Source of the DNA: Alloprevotella sp. Lung230
GTDB taxonomy: Bacteria; Bacteroidota; Bacteroidia; Bacteroidales; Bacteroidaceae
Length of the DNA: 64,000 nucleotides
Direction of reading: 5' to 3'
NCBI RefSeq assembly: GCF_014385435.1
Contig: NZ_JACSUD010000005.1
Span: 1 to 64,000, forward strand
In this document: piece after piece, positions 16,940-25,460 of the stretch
Layout of the letters: each line of letters starts with the position of its first letter
Position numbering within the stretch: position 1 is the first letter of the stretch
Notes under the pieces: generated by a model
What the model saw: only the letters and a program-made list of their open reading frames with translations
The model's database searches: none
Told to the model about the DNA's origin: nothing
Position numbers and translations under genes: made by a program

Positions 16940-18126
16940 ACACGCTCATCCTTCGCCGCGGCAAGGCCGAAAGCCTCAAGCGCTTCCACCCTTGGATATT
17001 CTCTGGTGCCATCCTCGGCACACAACCTCGCAACACGCCTCTCACCGAAGGCGAAATCGTACGCATTGTCGATGCCGAAGGACAATTCTTAGCCATCGGA
17101 CACTATCAAATCGGTTCCATTTCCGTGCGCGTCCTCACCTTCCACGACGAGCCCATCGACCACGCCTTTTGGGTGCGCCGTCTGCGCCAAGCCTTCGCCA
17201 TGCGTGCCGCGTTGGGGCTCAATACCGCTCCCGAGCGCAACAACATCTATCGCCTTGTCCACGGTGAGGGCGACCAACTCCCCGGTTTGGTCATCGATGT
17301 CTTTGGCCGAACCGCTGTCATGCAGGCCCACTCTGTGGGAATGCACTGCGACCGCGAACCCATCGCCGACGCCCTCCTCGAAGCCGCCGAAGGCCGTCTC
17401 GACCATGTCTATTACAAAAGCGAAACGACCCTCCCCTTCAAGGCCGACCTCCATCAGCAAAATGGCTTTCTGCGCGGCGAAACCACGGCCGATGTGGCCT
17501 GCGAAAACGGCCTGAATTTCCACATTGACTGGCTCCATGGGCAGAAGACGGGCTTCTTTGTCGACCAGCGAGAAAACCGCACCCTGCTCGAACATTACAG
17601 CCGCGACCGCGCGGTGCTCAACATGTTTTGCTACACCGGTGGATTCTCCGTCTATGCCATGCGTGGCGGCGCCCGCCTTGTCCACAGCGTTGATGCCTCA
17701 GCCCAGGCCGTCGAACTCACGCGCCAAAACATTGCTCTCAACTTCCCCGACAACCCTCGCCACGAAGCCTATGCCGAGGATGCGTTCCGATTTCTCGAAC
17801 GCGCCGGCGGCGACTACGACCTCATCGTCCTCGACCCGCCGGCCTTTGCCAAGCACAAAGACGCGTTGCGCAACGCCATTAAAGGCTACACGCGCCTCAA
17901 CGCCATCGCTTTCCGCAAGATTCGCCCCGGCGGCATCGTCTTCACCTTTTCTTGCTCGCAGGCGGTCAACAAGGACCAGTTCCGCCTCGCCGTCTTCACC
18001 GCTGCCGCCCAAAGTGGCCGCCACGTGCGCATCCTCCATCAGCTTCACCAGCCGGCCGACCACCCCATCAACATCTACCATCCTGAGGGCGAATACCTCA
18101 AAGGGCTTGTGCTCTACGTCGAATAG
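16936..18126 (+). CDS. RlmI-like rRNA (cytosine-C5) methyltransferase
   Basis: A 396-residue class I SAM-dependent methyltransferase with an N-terminal PUA domain (LRRGKAESLKRFHPWIFSGA), a middle EEHEE-like domain, and a Rossmann domain. Motifs are KTGFFVDQRENR, FCYTGGFSVYA, the catalytic DPPAFAK and the FSCSQ cysteine block. E. coli RlmI methylates C1962 of 23S rRNA; this is the closest functional model. It overlaps the exonuclease gene by 4 bp and is followed by a strong terminator. Confidence 0.92.
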   Translation: MNTLILRRGKAESLKRFHPWIFSGAILGTQPRNTPLTEGEIVRIVDAEGQFLAIGHYQIGSISVRVLTFHDEPIDHAFWVRRLRQAFAMRAALGLNTAPERNNIYRLVHGEGDQLPGLVIDVFGRTAVMQAHSVGMHCDREPIADALLEAAEGRLDHVYYKSETTLPFKADLHQQNGFLRGETTADVACENGLNFHIDWLHGQKTGFFVDQRENRTLLEHYSRDRAVLNMFCYTGGFSVYAMRGGARLVHSVDASAQAVELTRQNIALNFPDNPRHEAYAEDAFRFLERAGGDYDLIVLDPPAFAKHKDALRNAIKGYTRLNAIAFRKIRPGGIVFTFSCSQAVNKDQFRLAVFTAAAQSGRHVRILHQLHQPADHPINIYHPEGEYLKGLVLYVE

Positions 18127-18163
18127 CCCCTCGCCCGATTTTCTCTACCCCCAACTCCCTTTC

Positions 18164-18207
18164 AACGGCTGCCATCGTTCCTGCACAACGATGGCAGCCG
18201 TTCGTTT
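18164..18207 (+). terminator. Rho-independent terminator after the rlmI-like gene
   Basis: The 16-bp arms AACGGCTGCCATCGTT (18164-18179) and AACGATGGCAGCCGTT (18187-18202) are perfect complements with a 7-nt loop, followed by CGTTTTG. Confidence 0.85.
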
Positions 18208-18230
18208 TGCAGAATCCTCCACTAAGGAGA

Positions 18231-18368
18231 AAAAGTGGCTTACGTCAAGGAAAAACTATAAACCAAACTTTGAATTACATAAACCAAACTTTGGTTTATA
18301 TAAACCAAGGTTTGAATTACATAAACCAAGGTTTGGTTTATAGTTTTTCCTTGACGTAAGCCACTTTT
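18231..18368. repeat. 21-bp palindromic array inside 38-bp inverted arms
   Basis: Four contiguous 21-bp units (18259-18279, 18280-18300, 18301-18321, 18322-18342) all start TAAACCAA. Units 1 and 3 end TTTGAATTACA; units 2 and 4 end TTTGGTTTATA and are palindromes. The array sits between perfect inverted arms at 18231-18268 and 18331-18368 (38 bp each) that overlap its first and last units and extend outward into unique sequence with the core TTACGTCAAGG. The whole could form one very long hairpin. It lies between two convergent genes, each with its own terminator. A second copy of the four-unit core is at 39304-39387. Confidence 0.9.
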
Positions 18369-18403
18369 CTTGCCGAAGAAAACATCTTTGAAACGAAGCC
18401 AAG

Positions 18404-18467
18404 CAAAAAAGCACCCAGCGTATTTGATCGCCTATGGTTATAAAAGGCAGTCAAATGCGATGGGTGC
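18404..18467 (-). terminator. Terminator of the BadF/NagK-like kinase gene
   Basis: The arms GCACCCA (18411-18417) and TGGGTGC (18461-18467) enclose further imperfect pairing (TATTTGA against TCAAATG). On the minus strand the hairpin is followed by a T-run (AAAAAA at 18405-18410 on the plus strand). Confidence 0.7.
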
Positions 18468-18482
18468 GTTTAAAGTGTGGAC

Positions 18483-19349
18483 TTAAAGTTCGGGGGACAA
18501 GGCTTGCTCAATGAGGCTGTCCAGCGGTGCACGAAGGATGCGCCCCGTGCAGAAGCCTTCGAGCTGTGCGGCAGCAGAGAGTTCGTCGGCAAATAAGGCA
18601 GCGATGCTTCCCACAAAATTGACGGCTAAATCCGGGCGGCGATAAGGGAGGATGTTGCGACGGAAGAAGGTGCGAAACTCGTTGAGGAGGAAGGCGCGGA
18701 TGCTCTCTTCCTGCCGATGGCGCAGGAGAAAGGGGGTGAATTGCGCCAAATAGCGATTGGGAGCAGGCTCGCGGTAGACGTGCTGAATGAGTTTGGGCAA
18801 ATCAATGGGGTAGTCGGCTTGAAAGGCTTCGCAGAGATGAGGAGGCAGCACGCCTTTGAACACATCGGCCACCAAGTGCTTGCCCAGCGATCCACCGCTC
18901 CCTTCATCGCCCAAGATGTAGCCCAGGCTTGGCGTGGACTGCACGAACTTCTCACCATCGTAGAGTGCGCTGCCTGAGCCTGTGCCCAGGATGCAGACAA
19001 TGCCGGCTTCCTGCGTGCAGAGGGCGTGGGCCGCTCCCAAGAGGTCGGAAGCCACGCGGACGGACAGGGCCGAAAGTTGCTGTTTCAGTAGGTCGGTCAT
19101 GCGCGCTTCTTGTTCGGGACGGCAGCCGGCGCCGTAGAAGACCAGTTCATCCAAGGCTTCCGCGGCTGAAAACTCCGGAAAGGCCTTCAGAGCCGGCAGG
19201 AGTTCGTCGCGAAGCACGTGAGTGATGCTTTCGTCGGTCATCAGACTGGGGTTGAGGCCCGCGGTTTGTAGGCGGCAGACCAACCGGCCGGCAGAGAGCA
19301 AAGCCCAGTCCGTTTTGGTCGAGCCGCTGTCGACAATCAACTTTTTCAT
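18483..19349 (-). CDS. BadF/BadG/BcrA/BcrD-type ATPase, N-acetylglucosamine kinase-like
   Basis: A 288-residue ASKHA-fold protein. The phosphate-1 loop is VDSGSTKTDWAL (residues about 6-17); phosphate-2 includes ILGTGSGSALYDG (about 139-151); a GDEGSGGSLGK motif follows. Length and motifs fit the small Bacteroidota relatives of eukaryotic GlcNAc kinase, which phosphorylate amino sugars such as those from peptidoglycan recycling. The exact sugar is not determinable. A minus-strand TACTTTTG box (plus 19383-19390) lies about 35 bp upstream. It is convergent with the rlmI-like gene and divergent from the M64 gene. Confidence 0.85.
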   Translation of the reverse strand: MKKLIVDSGSTKTDWALLSAGRLVCRLQTAGLNPSLMTDESITHVLRDELLPALKAFPEFSAAEALDELVFYGAGCRPEQEARMTDLLKQQLSALSVRVASDLLGAAHALCTQEAGIVCILGTGSGSALYDGEKFVQSTPSLGYILGDEGSGGSLGKHLVADVFKGVLPPHLCEAFQADYPIDLPKLIQHVYREPAPNRYLAQFTPFLLRHRQEESIRAFLLNEFRTFFRRNILPYRRPDLAVNFVGSIAALFADELSAAAQLEGFCTGRILRAPLDSLIEQALSPEL

Positions 19350-19501
19350 ATTTCCTATTCAGTGTCGGGGTGAAAAACTCGGCAAAAGTACAAATAAACG
19401 TCCAATGGCGCCGCCGTTTCGGCAAAAAAATCGTAACTTCGCTGCACTTTTGTTCTATAGAATAGGGCATTCTAAAACCAACAAATTCCTCTGCTCCCGA
19501 T

Positions 19502-20797
19502 ATGAAAAAGTTTTTGCTCTTCTCCTTCCTTTTGGTGTCGCTTTCGCTTTCGGCAGCCGCTCCGGTTGATTTCGACCGCTATTTCAGCGACCGGACTTTG
19601 CGCATCGACTACATCTTCTCCGGCAATGCCCGACAGCAGTTCATCGCTTTGGACGAATTGCATGTGGCCGAAGGGTGGGCCGGCCGTCGGGTAAATTTGG
19701 ACGAAGTGCCTTTGCGCGGCAATGGCCAGATTACGATGCGCGATGCTGCGACAAAGGCGGTGATTTACAAGACCTCCTTTTCCACTCTGTTTCAAGAATG
19801 GGTGAGCACGGAAGAAGCTACTGCGACAACCCGCTCTTTCGAAAATGTGTTCCAACTGCCGATGCCGCGACAGAATGCCGAGGTCACGGTGGAACTCTAC
19901 AATCCGCGGCAGCAAACGACAGCGACGTTCACGCACTTGGTCAAAATCGACGACATCCTCATCCGCCCTTTGCCCTCCGCTTCGCCCTATCCTCACCGTT
20001 ATTTGCACAAGGGCGGCGACAGCAAGCAGTGCATCGACATCGCCATTGTGGCCGAAGGCTATCGGGCGGAAGAAATGGACGTGTTCTATCGGGATGCACA
20101 GGTGGCAACGGACGAATTGCTTTCTTATGCGCCTTACTCTACGTACAAGGACCGCTTCAACATCGTGGCCGTGGCTGTGCCCAGCGCCGAGAGCGGGGTG
20201 AGCATTCCGCACAAGAAGGAGTGGAAGACCACCGCCCTCAACTCCCATTTCGACACGTTCTACAGCGAACGCTATCTGACAACGTTGAGCCTCAAGACAC
20301 TCAACAACGTGCTCGCCGGTGTCCCCTATGAGCACATTATTATTCTGACCAACACCGACAACTATGGCGGTGGCGGTATCTACAACAGCTACACCCTCGT
20401 GGCGGCACACCACGCACTCTATAAGCCCGTAGTCGTGCATGAGTTTGGGCATTCTTTCGCCGGATTGGCCGACGAGTATTTCTACGACAGTGCCTATGGC
20501 GAACTCTTTCCGACGGATGTGGAGCCGTGGGAGCAAAACCTCACCACGCGGGTGGACTTCGCCCAAAAATGGCAGAACATGTTGCCCAAGGGCACGCCCA
20601 TCCCCACGCCCACTCAAGGAAAGCCCGACACGGACATGACCCGCATCGGGGTGTACGAAGGCGGGGGCTATCAGAGCAAGGGCGTCTATCGCGCTTTCCG
20701 TGATTGCCGTATGCGCACCAACGAAGCACCCACCTTTTGCGCGGTGTGCCGTCGTGCTACGCAACGTCTCATCCAGTTTTACACAGAACAAAAATAA
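19502..20797 (+). CDS. Secreted M64-family metallopeptidase
   Basis: A 431-residue protein with a signal peptide (about 1-20), an N-terminal beta-rich domain of Bacteroidota M64 proteins (about 20-165), and a zinc peptidase domain. The zinc motif HEFGHSFAGLADEYFY starts at His313, with the third ligand in the LADE segment. The founding family member is the IgA peptidase of Clostridium ramosum, but most M64 members have no proven substrate. The C-terminus has a Cys cluster (CRMRTNEAPTFCAVCRRA) often seen in this family. No T9SS C-terminal domain is visible, so the periplasm is likely. Confidence 0.9.
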   Translation: MKKFLLFSFLLVSLSLSAAAPVDFDRYFSDRTLRIDYIFSGNARQQFIALDELHVAEGWAGRRVNLDEVPLRGNGQITMRDAATKAVIYKTSFSTLFQEWVSTEEATATTRSFENVFQLPMPRQNAEVTVELYNPRQQTTATFTHLVKIDDILIRPLPSASPYPHRYLHKGGDSKQCIDIAIVAEGYRAEEMDVFYRDAQVATDELLSYAPYSTYKDRFNIVAVAVPSAESGVSIPHKKEWKTTALNSHFDTFYSERYLTTLSLKTLNNVLAGVPYEHIIILTNTDNYGGGGIYNSYTLVAAHHALYKPVVVHEFGHSFAGLADEYFYDSAYGELFPTDVEPWEQNLTTRVDFAQKWQNMLPKGTPIPTPTQGKPDTDMTRIGVYEGGGYQSKGVYRAFRDCRMRTNEAPTFCAVCRRATQRLIQFYTEQK

Positions 20798-20811
20798 GCC
20801 GAAACCTACGA

Positions 20812-23340
20812 ATGGCAGAACAAAGAAAAAACGTGTATTCTACTTCTAAAAGCAAGACAACGAGAGGAAAGAAACCATCGAAATCGCAACGCAACGCCCA
20901 GTTGCGCGAAGAGTTCAAGAGCGTGGCCGGAGTGAGTTCGCGCCGCGACTACTATCGCTTTGCAGGAGGAATGTTGATCTTGGTCATCGCGTTTTTCATG
21001 ATTATCTCGATGGCATCCAACCTCTTCACCGGTAGCGAAGACCAAGCCGATGTCTTGGCGGGCACGGTTTCGCACGCGTCCAACTACGGCGGCAAACTGG
21101 GAGCTTATTGCGCCTATTACTTTATGAACAACCTCTTTGGCGTGTTCAGCCTTCTCATCCCGGTGTTCCTCTTGGGCGTTGTGCTGAAACTGATGCTCAA
21201 AGAGGCCAGCCCCATCCGCTTGTGGCTGCTGTTCATTCATCTCGGTGTCATCATGGTCGTGGGCAGTGTGGATGCCCATTGCATTCAGGTGCTGTTCCTC
21301 TCGACCTTTCAGCACGAACTCTCTTTCGATTTGGGCGGTGCTCACGGTCGGCTGGTCTATGAATGGATGACCAATTATGTGGGCGAAGTGATTACGGCGA
21401 TCATCTTGTTGCTTATCACGTTGAGCTACATCGGCTATTGGTTCACACAAGTGTTCATCTGGTTCTTCAAGGCTTTCCATAAACTCAGCCGTGTGCTCTT
21501 CGGTGTGCGGGAAGAGGAGGAAGAAGAGGCTGAAGATGCCGCCGAAGAAGAGGTGGCAGACGAAGAAAACGACCCAGCCGATGATGAAGCCGCCTCGCCT
21601 GCCGACCCGGAGGAGGAGAGTGAGGAAGAGGACGCAGCGCCATCGCTGGTGTTCAACATCACCGACACCACCGCTGAAGAACAAGAAGCCGAGGACGTTG
21701 CCATTGCTGCCGAAGAGGGCGAGGAAGACGAGGAGGACGCTTTGGAAATGACGCTCAACACGACTGCCGAAGAAGCCAAAGCCGATGCGCAAACCTTGGG
21801 CGATGTCGCCGACCTGCCTCCCTATGACCCGAAGCGCGATTTGAGCCACTACAAATATCCTCCCCTCACCCTCTTGGCCAAACACAGCGCCGGCAACACT
21901 CCTATTGATATGGCGGAGCAGCAGGCCAACAAGGAACGTATCGTCACGACCTTGGGCAACTTTGGGGTGGAAATCACAGAGATCTCGGCGACCATCGGCC
22001 CGACCGTGACGCTCTATGAGATTGTGCCTGCTCCGGGACAGCGCATCTCGAAGATTAAGAACTTGGAGGACGACATCGCGCTCAGCCTTGCGGCCTTGGG
22101 CATTCGCATCATCGCTCCCATTCCCGGCAAGAACTCCATCGGTATTGAAGTGCCCAACAAGAAGCCGCAGATTGTGTCAATGGAGAGCATCCTCAACACG
22201 CAGAAGTTTCAAGAGACGGACTACGAGCTCCCCGTTGCTTTGGGCAAAACCATCACGAACGAGGTCTTTATGGTCGACTTGGCCAAAATGCCCCACCTCC
22301 TCGTAGCCGGTGCAACGGGACAGGGTAAGTCGGTCGGGCTCAACGCCATCATCACCTCCTTGCTCTACAAGAAGCACCCCGCCGAATTGAAGTTGGTCAT
22401 GGTCGACCCGAAGAAGGTGGAATTTTCCATGTATCAGCCTTTGCTCAAACACTTCTTGGCGCAAGTGCCCGACAGCGAAGAGCCCGTCATCACGGATGTC
22501 ACAAAGGTGGTGCAGACACTCAAAAGCCTGTGTCAAGAGATGGACAATCGCTACGACCTGCTAAAAATCGCGCATTGCCGCAACCTGAAAGAATACAACG
22601 CCAAGTTCATCAAGCGCCGCCTTAGTCCCGAGCACGGCCATCGCTTCCTGCCTTATATTGTAGTGGTCATCGACGAATATGGCGACCTGATGATGACGGC
22701 CGGCAAGGACATCGAGCTGCCGATAGCCCGTATTGCGCAGTTGGCGCGTGCCGTGGGCATCCACATGATCATTGCCACGCAGAGTCCGCGTGCTGAAATC
22801 ATCACGGGCAAAATCAAAGCCAACTTCCCGGCACGCATGGCTTTCAAGGTGATGGGTTCACGCGAAAGCGGTATCATCCTCGATGCCAAAGGGGCCAACA
22901 ACTTGATTGGACGCGGAGATATGCTCATGCTGACCAATGGCAAACTCACCCGTGTGCAATGCGCCTTTGTCGATACCCCGGAGGTGGAAGCCATCACCGA
23001 CTTTGTCGCAGCTCAACAAGGCTACCCTTACCCCTTTGAATTGCCGCTGGTGGCCGAAGAGGGCACTGAGAGTGGGGGGGACATCGGTTTGGGCGAAGGC
23101 AGCACGTTCGACCAAGTTGCGCGCTTCGTGGTGAACACCCAACAAGGCTCTACTTCCAAAATTCAGCGCACCTTCAAAGTCGGATTCAACCGTGCCGGCC
23201 GCCTGATGGACCAGCTCGAAGAAGCGGGCATCGTCGGCCCCGTCAATGGCTCGAAACCGCGTGAAGTCTATGTGCAGTCTGAAATCGAACTCGAACAAAT
23301 CTTGGGCAATCTCAAAGCCCAAGGCAAACATTTTGATTGA
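20812..23340 (+). CDS. ftsK: DNA translocase FtsK
   Basis: An 842-residue septal DNA pump that moves chromosome dimers and termini through the division septum. Four N-terminal membrane segments (about 45-220) anchor it. A strongly acidic Glu/Asp/Ala linker spans about 235-325. The motor domain follows, with Walker A GATGQGKS near 499-506, the FtsK block VDPKKVEFSMYQPLLKHFL, and Walker B IVVVIDEYGDLMM. A winged-helix gamma domain closes the protein (RAGRLMDQLEEAGIVGPVNG). The start at 20812 is 14 bp after the M64 stop; the longer frame reads into that gene. Neighbours LolA-like and trxB follow closely. Confidence 0.96.
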   Translation: MAEQRKNVYSTSKSKTTRGKKPSKSQRNAQLREEFKSVAGVSSRRDYYRFAGGMLILVIAFFMIISMASNLFTGSEDQADVLAGTVSHASNYGGKLGAYCAYYFMNNLFGVFSLLIPVFLLGVVLKLMLKEASPIRLWLLFIHLGVIMVVGSVDAHCIQVLFLSTFQHELSFDLGGAHGRLVYEWMTNYVGEVITAIILLLITLSYIGYWFTQVFIWFFKAFHKLSRVLFGVREEEEEEAEDAAEEEVADEENDPADDEAASPADPEEESEEEDAAPSLVFNITDTTAEEQEAEDVAIAAEEGEEDEEDALEMTLNTTAEEAKADAQTLGDVADLPPYDPKRDLSHYKYPPLTLLAKHSAGNTPIDMAEQQANKERIVTTLGNFGVEITEISATIGPTVTLYEIVPAPGQRISKIKNLEDDIALSLAALGIRIIAPIPGKNSIGIEVPNKKPQIVSMESILNTQKFQETDYELPVALGKTITNEVFMVDLAKMPHLLVAGATGQGKSVGLNAIITSLLYKKHPAELKLVMVDPKKVEFSMYQPLLKHFLAQVPDSEEPVITDVTKVVQTLKSLCQEMDNRYDLLKIAHCRNLKEYNAKFIKRRLSPEHGHRFLPYIVVVIDEYGDLMMTAGKDIELPIARIAQLARAVGIHMIIATQSPRAEIITGKIKANFPARMAFKVMGSRESGIILDAKGANNLIGRGDMLMLTNGKLTRVQCAFVDTPEVEAITDFVAAQQGYPYPFELPLVAEEGTESGGDIGLGEGSTFDQVARFVVNTQQGSTSKIQRTFKVGFNRAGRLMDQLEEAGIVGPVNGSKPREVYVQSEIELEQILGNLKAQGKHFD

Positions 23341-23341
23341 T

Positions 23342-23944
23342 ATGAAACAACGCATCTTTCTCCTTATGCTCACGCTCTTGCTGGCCGTGGGCGGCAGTGC
23401 ACAGACAGCTACCTCTGTGCTCGACAAAGCAGCAAAAGCCCTCACGGGCGGTAGTGTGACGGCAGCCTTTTCGGCCAAAGGTGGGATGGGCAACTCCTCG
23501 GGCACCATCACCGTGCAAGGCGACAAATTCGTTCTCCAATCCCCGCAAGCCCGCATTTGGTTTGACGGCAAAACGGAGTGGGCTTTGGCACAAGGTTCGG
23601 GCGAAGTGAACGTCACTACCCCCACCGCAGCCGAAATCGCCTCGATGAACCCGATGAACTTCCTCCACCTCTACAAGCGCGGCTATAAGGCTACCCTCAC
23701 AACGCAAGGAAACAACTACGAAGTCCACTTGGTGGCCGAAAATGGAAAAGCGGCCATCAAGGAACTTTACATCACCCTCAATTCCTCTAACTATCAACCC
23801 TCGACCGTCCGACTGCGCACCAACAGCCACAATTGGACCACCATCAGCATACGCTCCCTTCAGAAATCCGGCAAGAAGTCCGATGCCTTCTTCCGCTTCA
23901 ACCCCAAAGATCATCCCAAGGTGGAGGTTGTCGACCTCCGCTGA
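23342..23944 (+). CDS. LolA-like outer-membrane lipoprotein carrier
   Basis: A 200-residue periplasmic protein with a signal peptide (LLMLTLLLAVGGSAQ) and the open beta-barrel pattern of LolA-like proteins: VLDKAAKALTGGSVTAAFSA, SGTITVQGDKFVLQSPQ, RIWFDGKTEWAL. LolA carries lipoproteins from the inner to the outer membrane. The start is 1 bp after the ftsK stop, which places it in the same operon, the usual Bacteroidales arrangement (ftsK-lolA). Confidence 0.85.
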   Translation: MKQRIFLLMLTLLLAVGGSAQTATSVLDKAAKALTGGSVTAAFSAKGGMGNSSGTITVQGDKFVLQSPQARIWFDGKTEWALAQGSGEVNVTTPTAAEIASMNPMNFLHLYKRGYKATLTTQGNNYEVHLVAENGKAAIKELYITLNSSNYQPSTVRLRTNSHNWTTISIRSLQKSGKKSDAFFRFNPKDHPKVEVVDLR

Positions 23945-23981
23945 CGCTCATTCGAACATCACACTCAAAAACAACTCAATT

Positions 23982-24920
23982 ATGGAACTCTTAAAAACGC
24001 TCATCCTCGGCAGCGGCCCTGCCGGATATACAGCGGCCATCTATGCCGGCCGCTCAGGCATCACCCCCGTCATCTACGAAGGCATTCAGCCGGGTGGACA
24101 ACTCACGCAGACCACCGATGTCGACAACTTCCCCGGCTACCCCGAGGGGGTCGATGGCAACGCACTGATGGACGACCTCCGCAAGCAGGCTGAACGTTTT
24201 GGCGCGCAAATCCGCACGCAGATTTGCACCAAAGCCGACCTTTCGCAGCGTCCTTACACGCTCACGTTTGACGATGGCAGCCAAGTGCAAACCCAAACGC
24301 TCATCATCGCCACGGGCGCCAGCGCCAAATATCTCGGACTGCCTGACGAAGAGAAGTATCGCGGCATCGGTGTTTCGGCCTGCGCCACTTGCGACGGTTT
24401 CTTCTACCGCAAGAAGACGGTGGCCGTGGTCGGCGGTGGCGACACGGCCTGCGAAGAAGCTACCTACCTGTCGGGACTCGCACAAAAGGTCTATCTGATT
24501 GTGCGCAAGCCTTTCTTGCGCGCTTCGCAGGCCATGCAGGACCGCGTGTTTGCCAACGAAAAAATCGAAGTGCTCTTCGAGACCAACACGCTCGGCCTTT
24601 ATGGGGAAGATGGGGTAGAAGGTGCCCACTTGGTTCACCGTAAAGGCGAAGCCGATGAGCGTCGCTATGACCTCCCCATCGATGGCTTCTTCCTGGCCAT
24701 CGGGCATAACCCCAACAGCGAACCCTTCCGTGAGTGGCTCGAAGTCGATGAAATCGGCTACATCAAGACCCAGGGCCAAACGCCACGCACCAATGTGTCC
24801 GGCGTCTTTGCTGCCGGCGATGTGGCCGACCCGCTCTATCGTCAGGCCATCACCGCCGCCGCCAGCGGTTGCAAAGCTGCCATCGAAGTGAAAAACTTCC
24901 TGGACGAACACGACCTTTAA
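23982..24920 (+). CDS. trxB: Thioredoxin reductase
   Basis: A 312-residue low-molecular-weight NADPH-dependent flavoenzyme. It shows the FAD dinucleotide motif GSGPAGYTAAIYAGR, the redox pair CATC (Cys134, Cys137), the NADPH motif VGGGDTACEEATYL, and the C-terminal FAD motif GVFAAGDVADPLYRQ. It keeps cytosolic thioredoxin reduced. The ATG at 23982 gives the normal length. It lies 37 bp after the LolA-like gene and ends at a strong terminator. Confidence 0.96.
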   Translation: MELLKTLILGSGPAGYTAAIYAGRSGITPVIYEGIQPGGQLTQTTDVDNFPGYPEGVDGNALMDDLRKQAERFGAQIRTQICTKADLSQRPYTLTFDDGSQVQTQTLIIATGASAKYLGLPDEEKYRGIGVSACATCDGFFYRKKTVAVVGGGDTACEEATYLSGLAQKVYLIVRKPFLRASQAMQDRVFANEKIEVLFETNTLGLYGEDGVEGAHLVHRKGEADERRYDLPIDGFFLAIGHNPNSEPFREWLEVDEIGYIKTQGQTPRTNVSGVFAAGDVADPLYRQAITAAASGCKAAIEVKNFLDEHDL

Positions 24921-24962
24921 GGCGGCTCTTCCTCAGCCTACTCTCTTCCACACCCTCCTTAC

Positions 24963-24999
24963 AGCCGGCCGGCTTTCTTCGGAAAGTCGGCCGGCTTTT
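24963..24999 (+). terminator. Rho-independent terminator after trxB
   Basis: The arms AGCCGGCCGGCTTTC (24963-24977) and GAAAGTCGGCCGGCT (24982-24996) pair at 14 of 15 positions around a TTCG tetraloop, followed by TTTG. Confidence 0.85.
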
Positions 25000-25047
25000 G
25001 CTTGTTCCGCCATCTTATCTCCTTTTTCCGAAAAACACCATGCCTAT

Positions 25048-25157
25048 GGAGGTTTATTTCTATGCTCTCGGAGGCTTATTTCCACGGCGTGGCGTTCCAA
25101 CGCCATCCTTTTGGCGATGCGTCGCCAACCCTTTGGCGTTTTCGTGGCGACAGATGT
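25048..25157. repeat. Degenerate 22-nt tandem array (5 units)
   Basis: Units of 22 nt fall at 25048-25069, 25070-25091, 25092-25113, 25114-25135 and 25136-25157. Units 1-2 share GGAGG(T/C)TTATTTC; units 3-5 share GCG and internal CGCCAnCCnTTTG. Unit-to-unit drift is gradual. The period equals that of the array at 163-277, and unit 4 is partly alignable to units there (a GCGATGNGNCG core). Confidence 0.65.
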
Positions 25158-25451
25158 GCTTGTAAAACAAAGCATTACAAAAAATAATGATGAGCCGCTT
25201 GCTCCGTCTGTTCATTGACGCTTGAAACTACTTTCCCTTTCCAGTCTCTTATGAGAGGAGATTGGACAGCTTTTCTTACTTTTGCTGCTTTCCAATAGAA
25301 AAGCGAATGTCTGAGAAACGTTTTAAGATAAGTGATGCAGTCAAGGGGCTCGTTTTTTAGAATGAAAGTATTCTCCTCGTCCCTCCATAAGTTTATCTGA
25401 TTTTCTTTTAGTTTTTCGCCTGTTTTTGCAAACTGTACATTTCAAAAAATA

Positions 25452-25460
25452 GGGGGGGGG
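25452..25460. repeat. G9 homopolymer tract
   Basis: Nine consecutive G residues lie in A+T-rich non-coding DNA about 530 bp upstream of the giant secreted-protein gene. Such tracts are prone to slipped-strand length change. Whether it influences a promoter is not shown. Confidence 0.6.

Noticed and set aside
18259-18342. Possible CRISPR array or small peptide gene in the 21-bp repeats
   Set aside because: There are no unique spacers; units abut directly. The array is open in one frame only because 21 is a multiple of three, and there is no start or ribosome-binding context.
19472-20791. 439-codon open frame antisense to the M64 gene
   Set aside because: The M64 protein has signal peptide and HExxH zinc motif on the other strand; the antisense frame has no recognisable motif.
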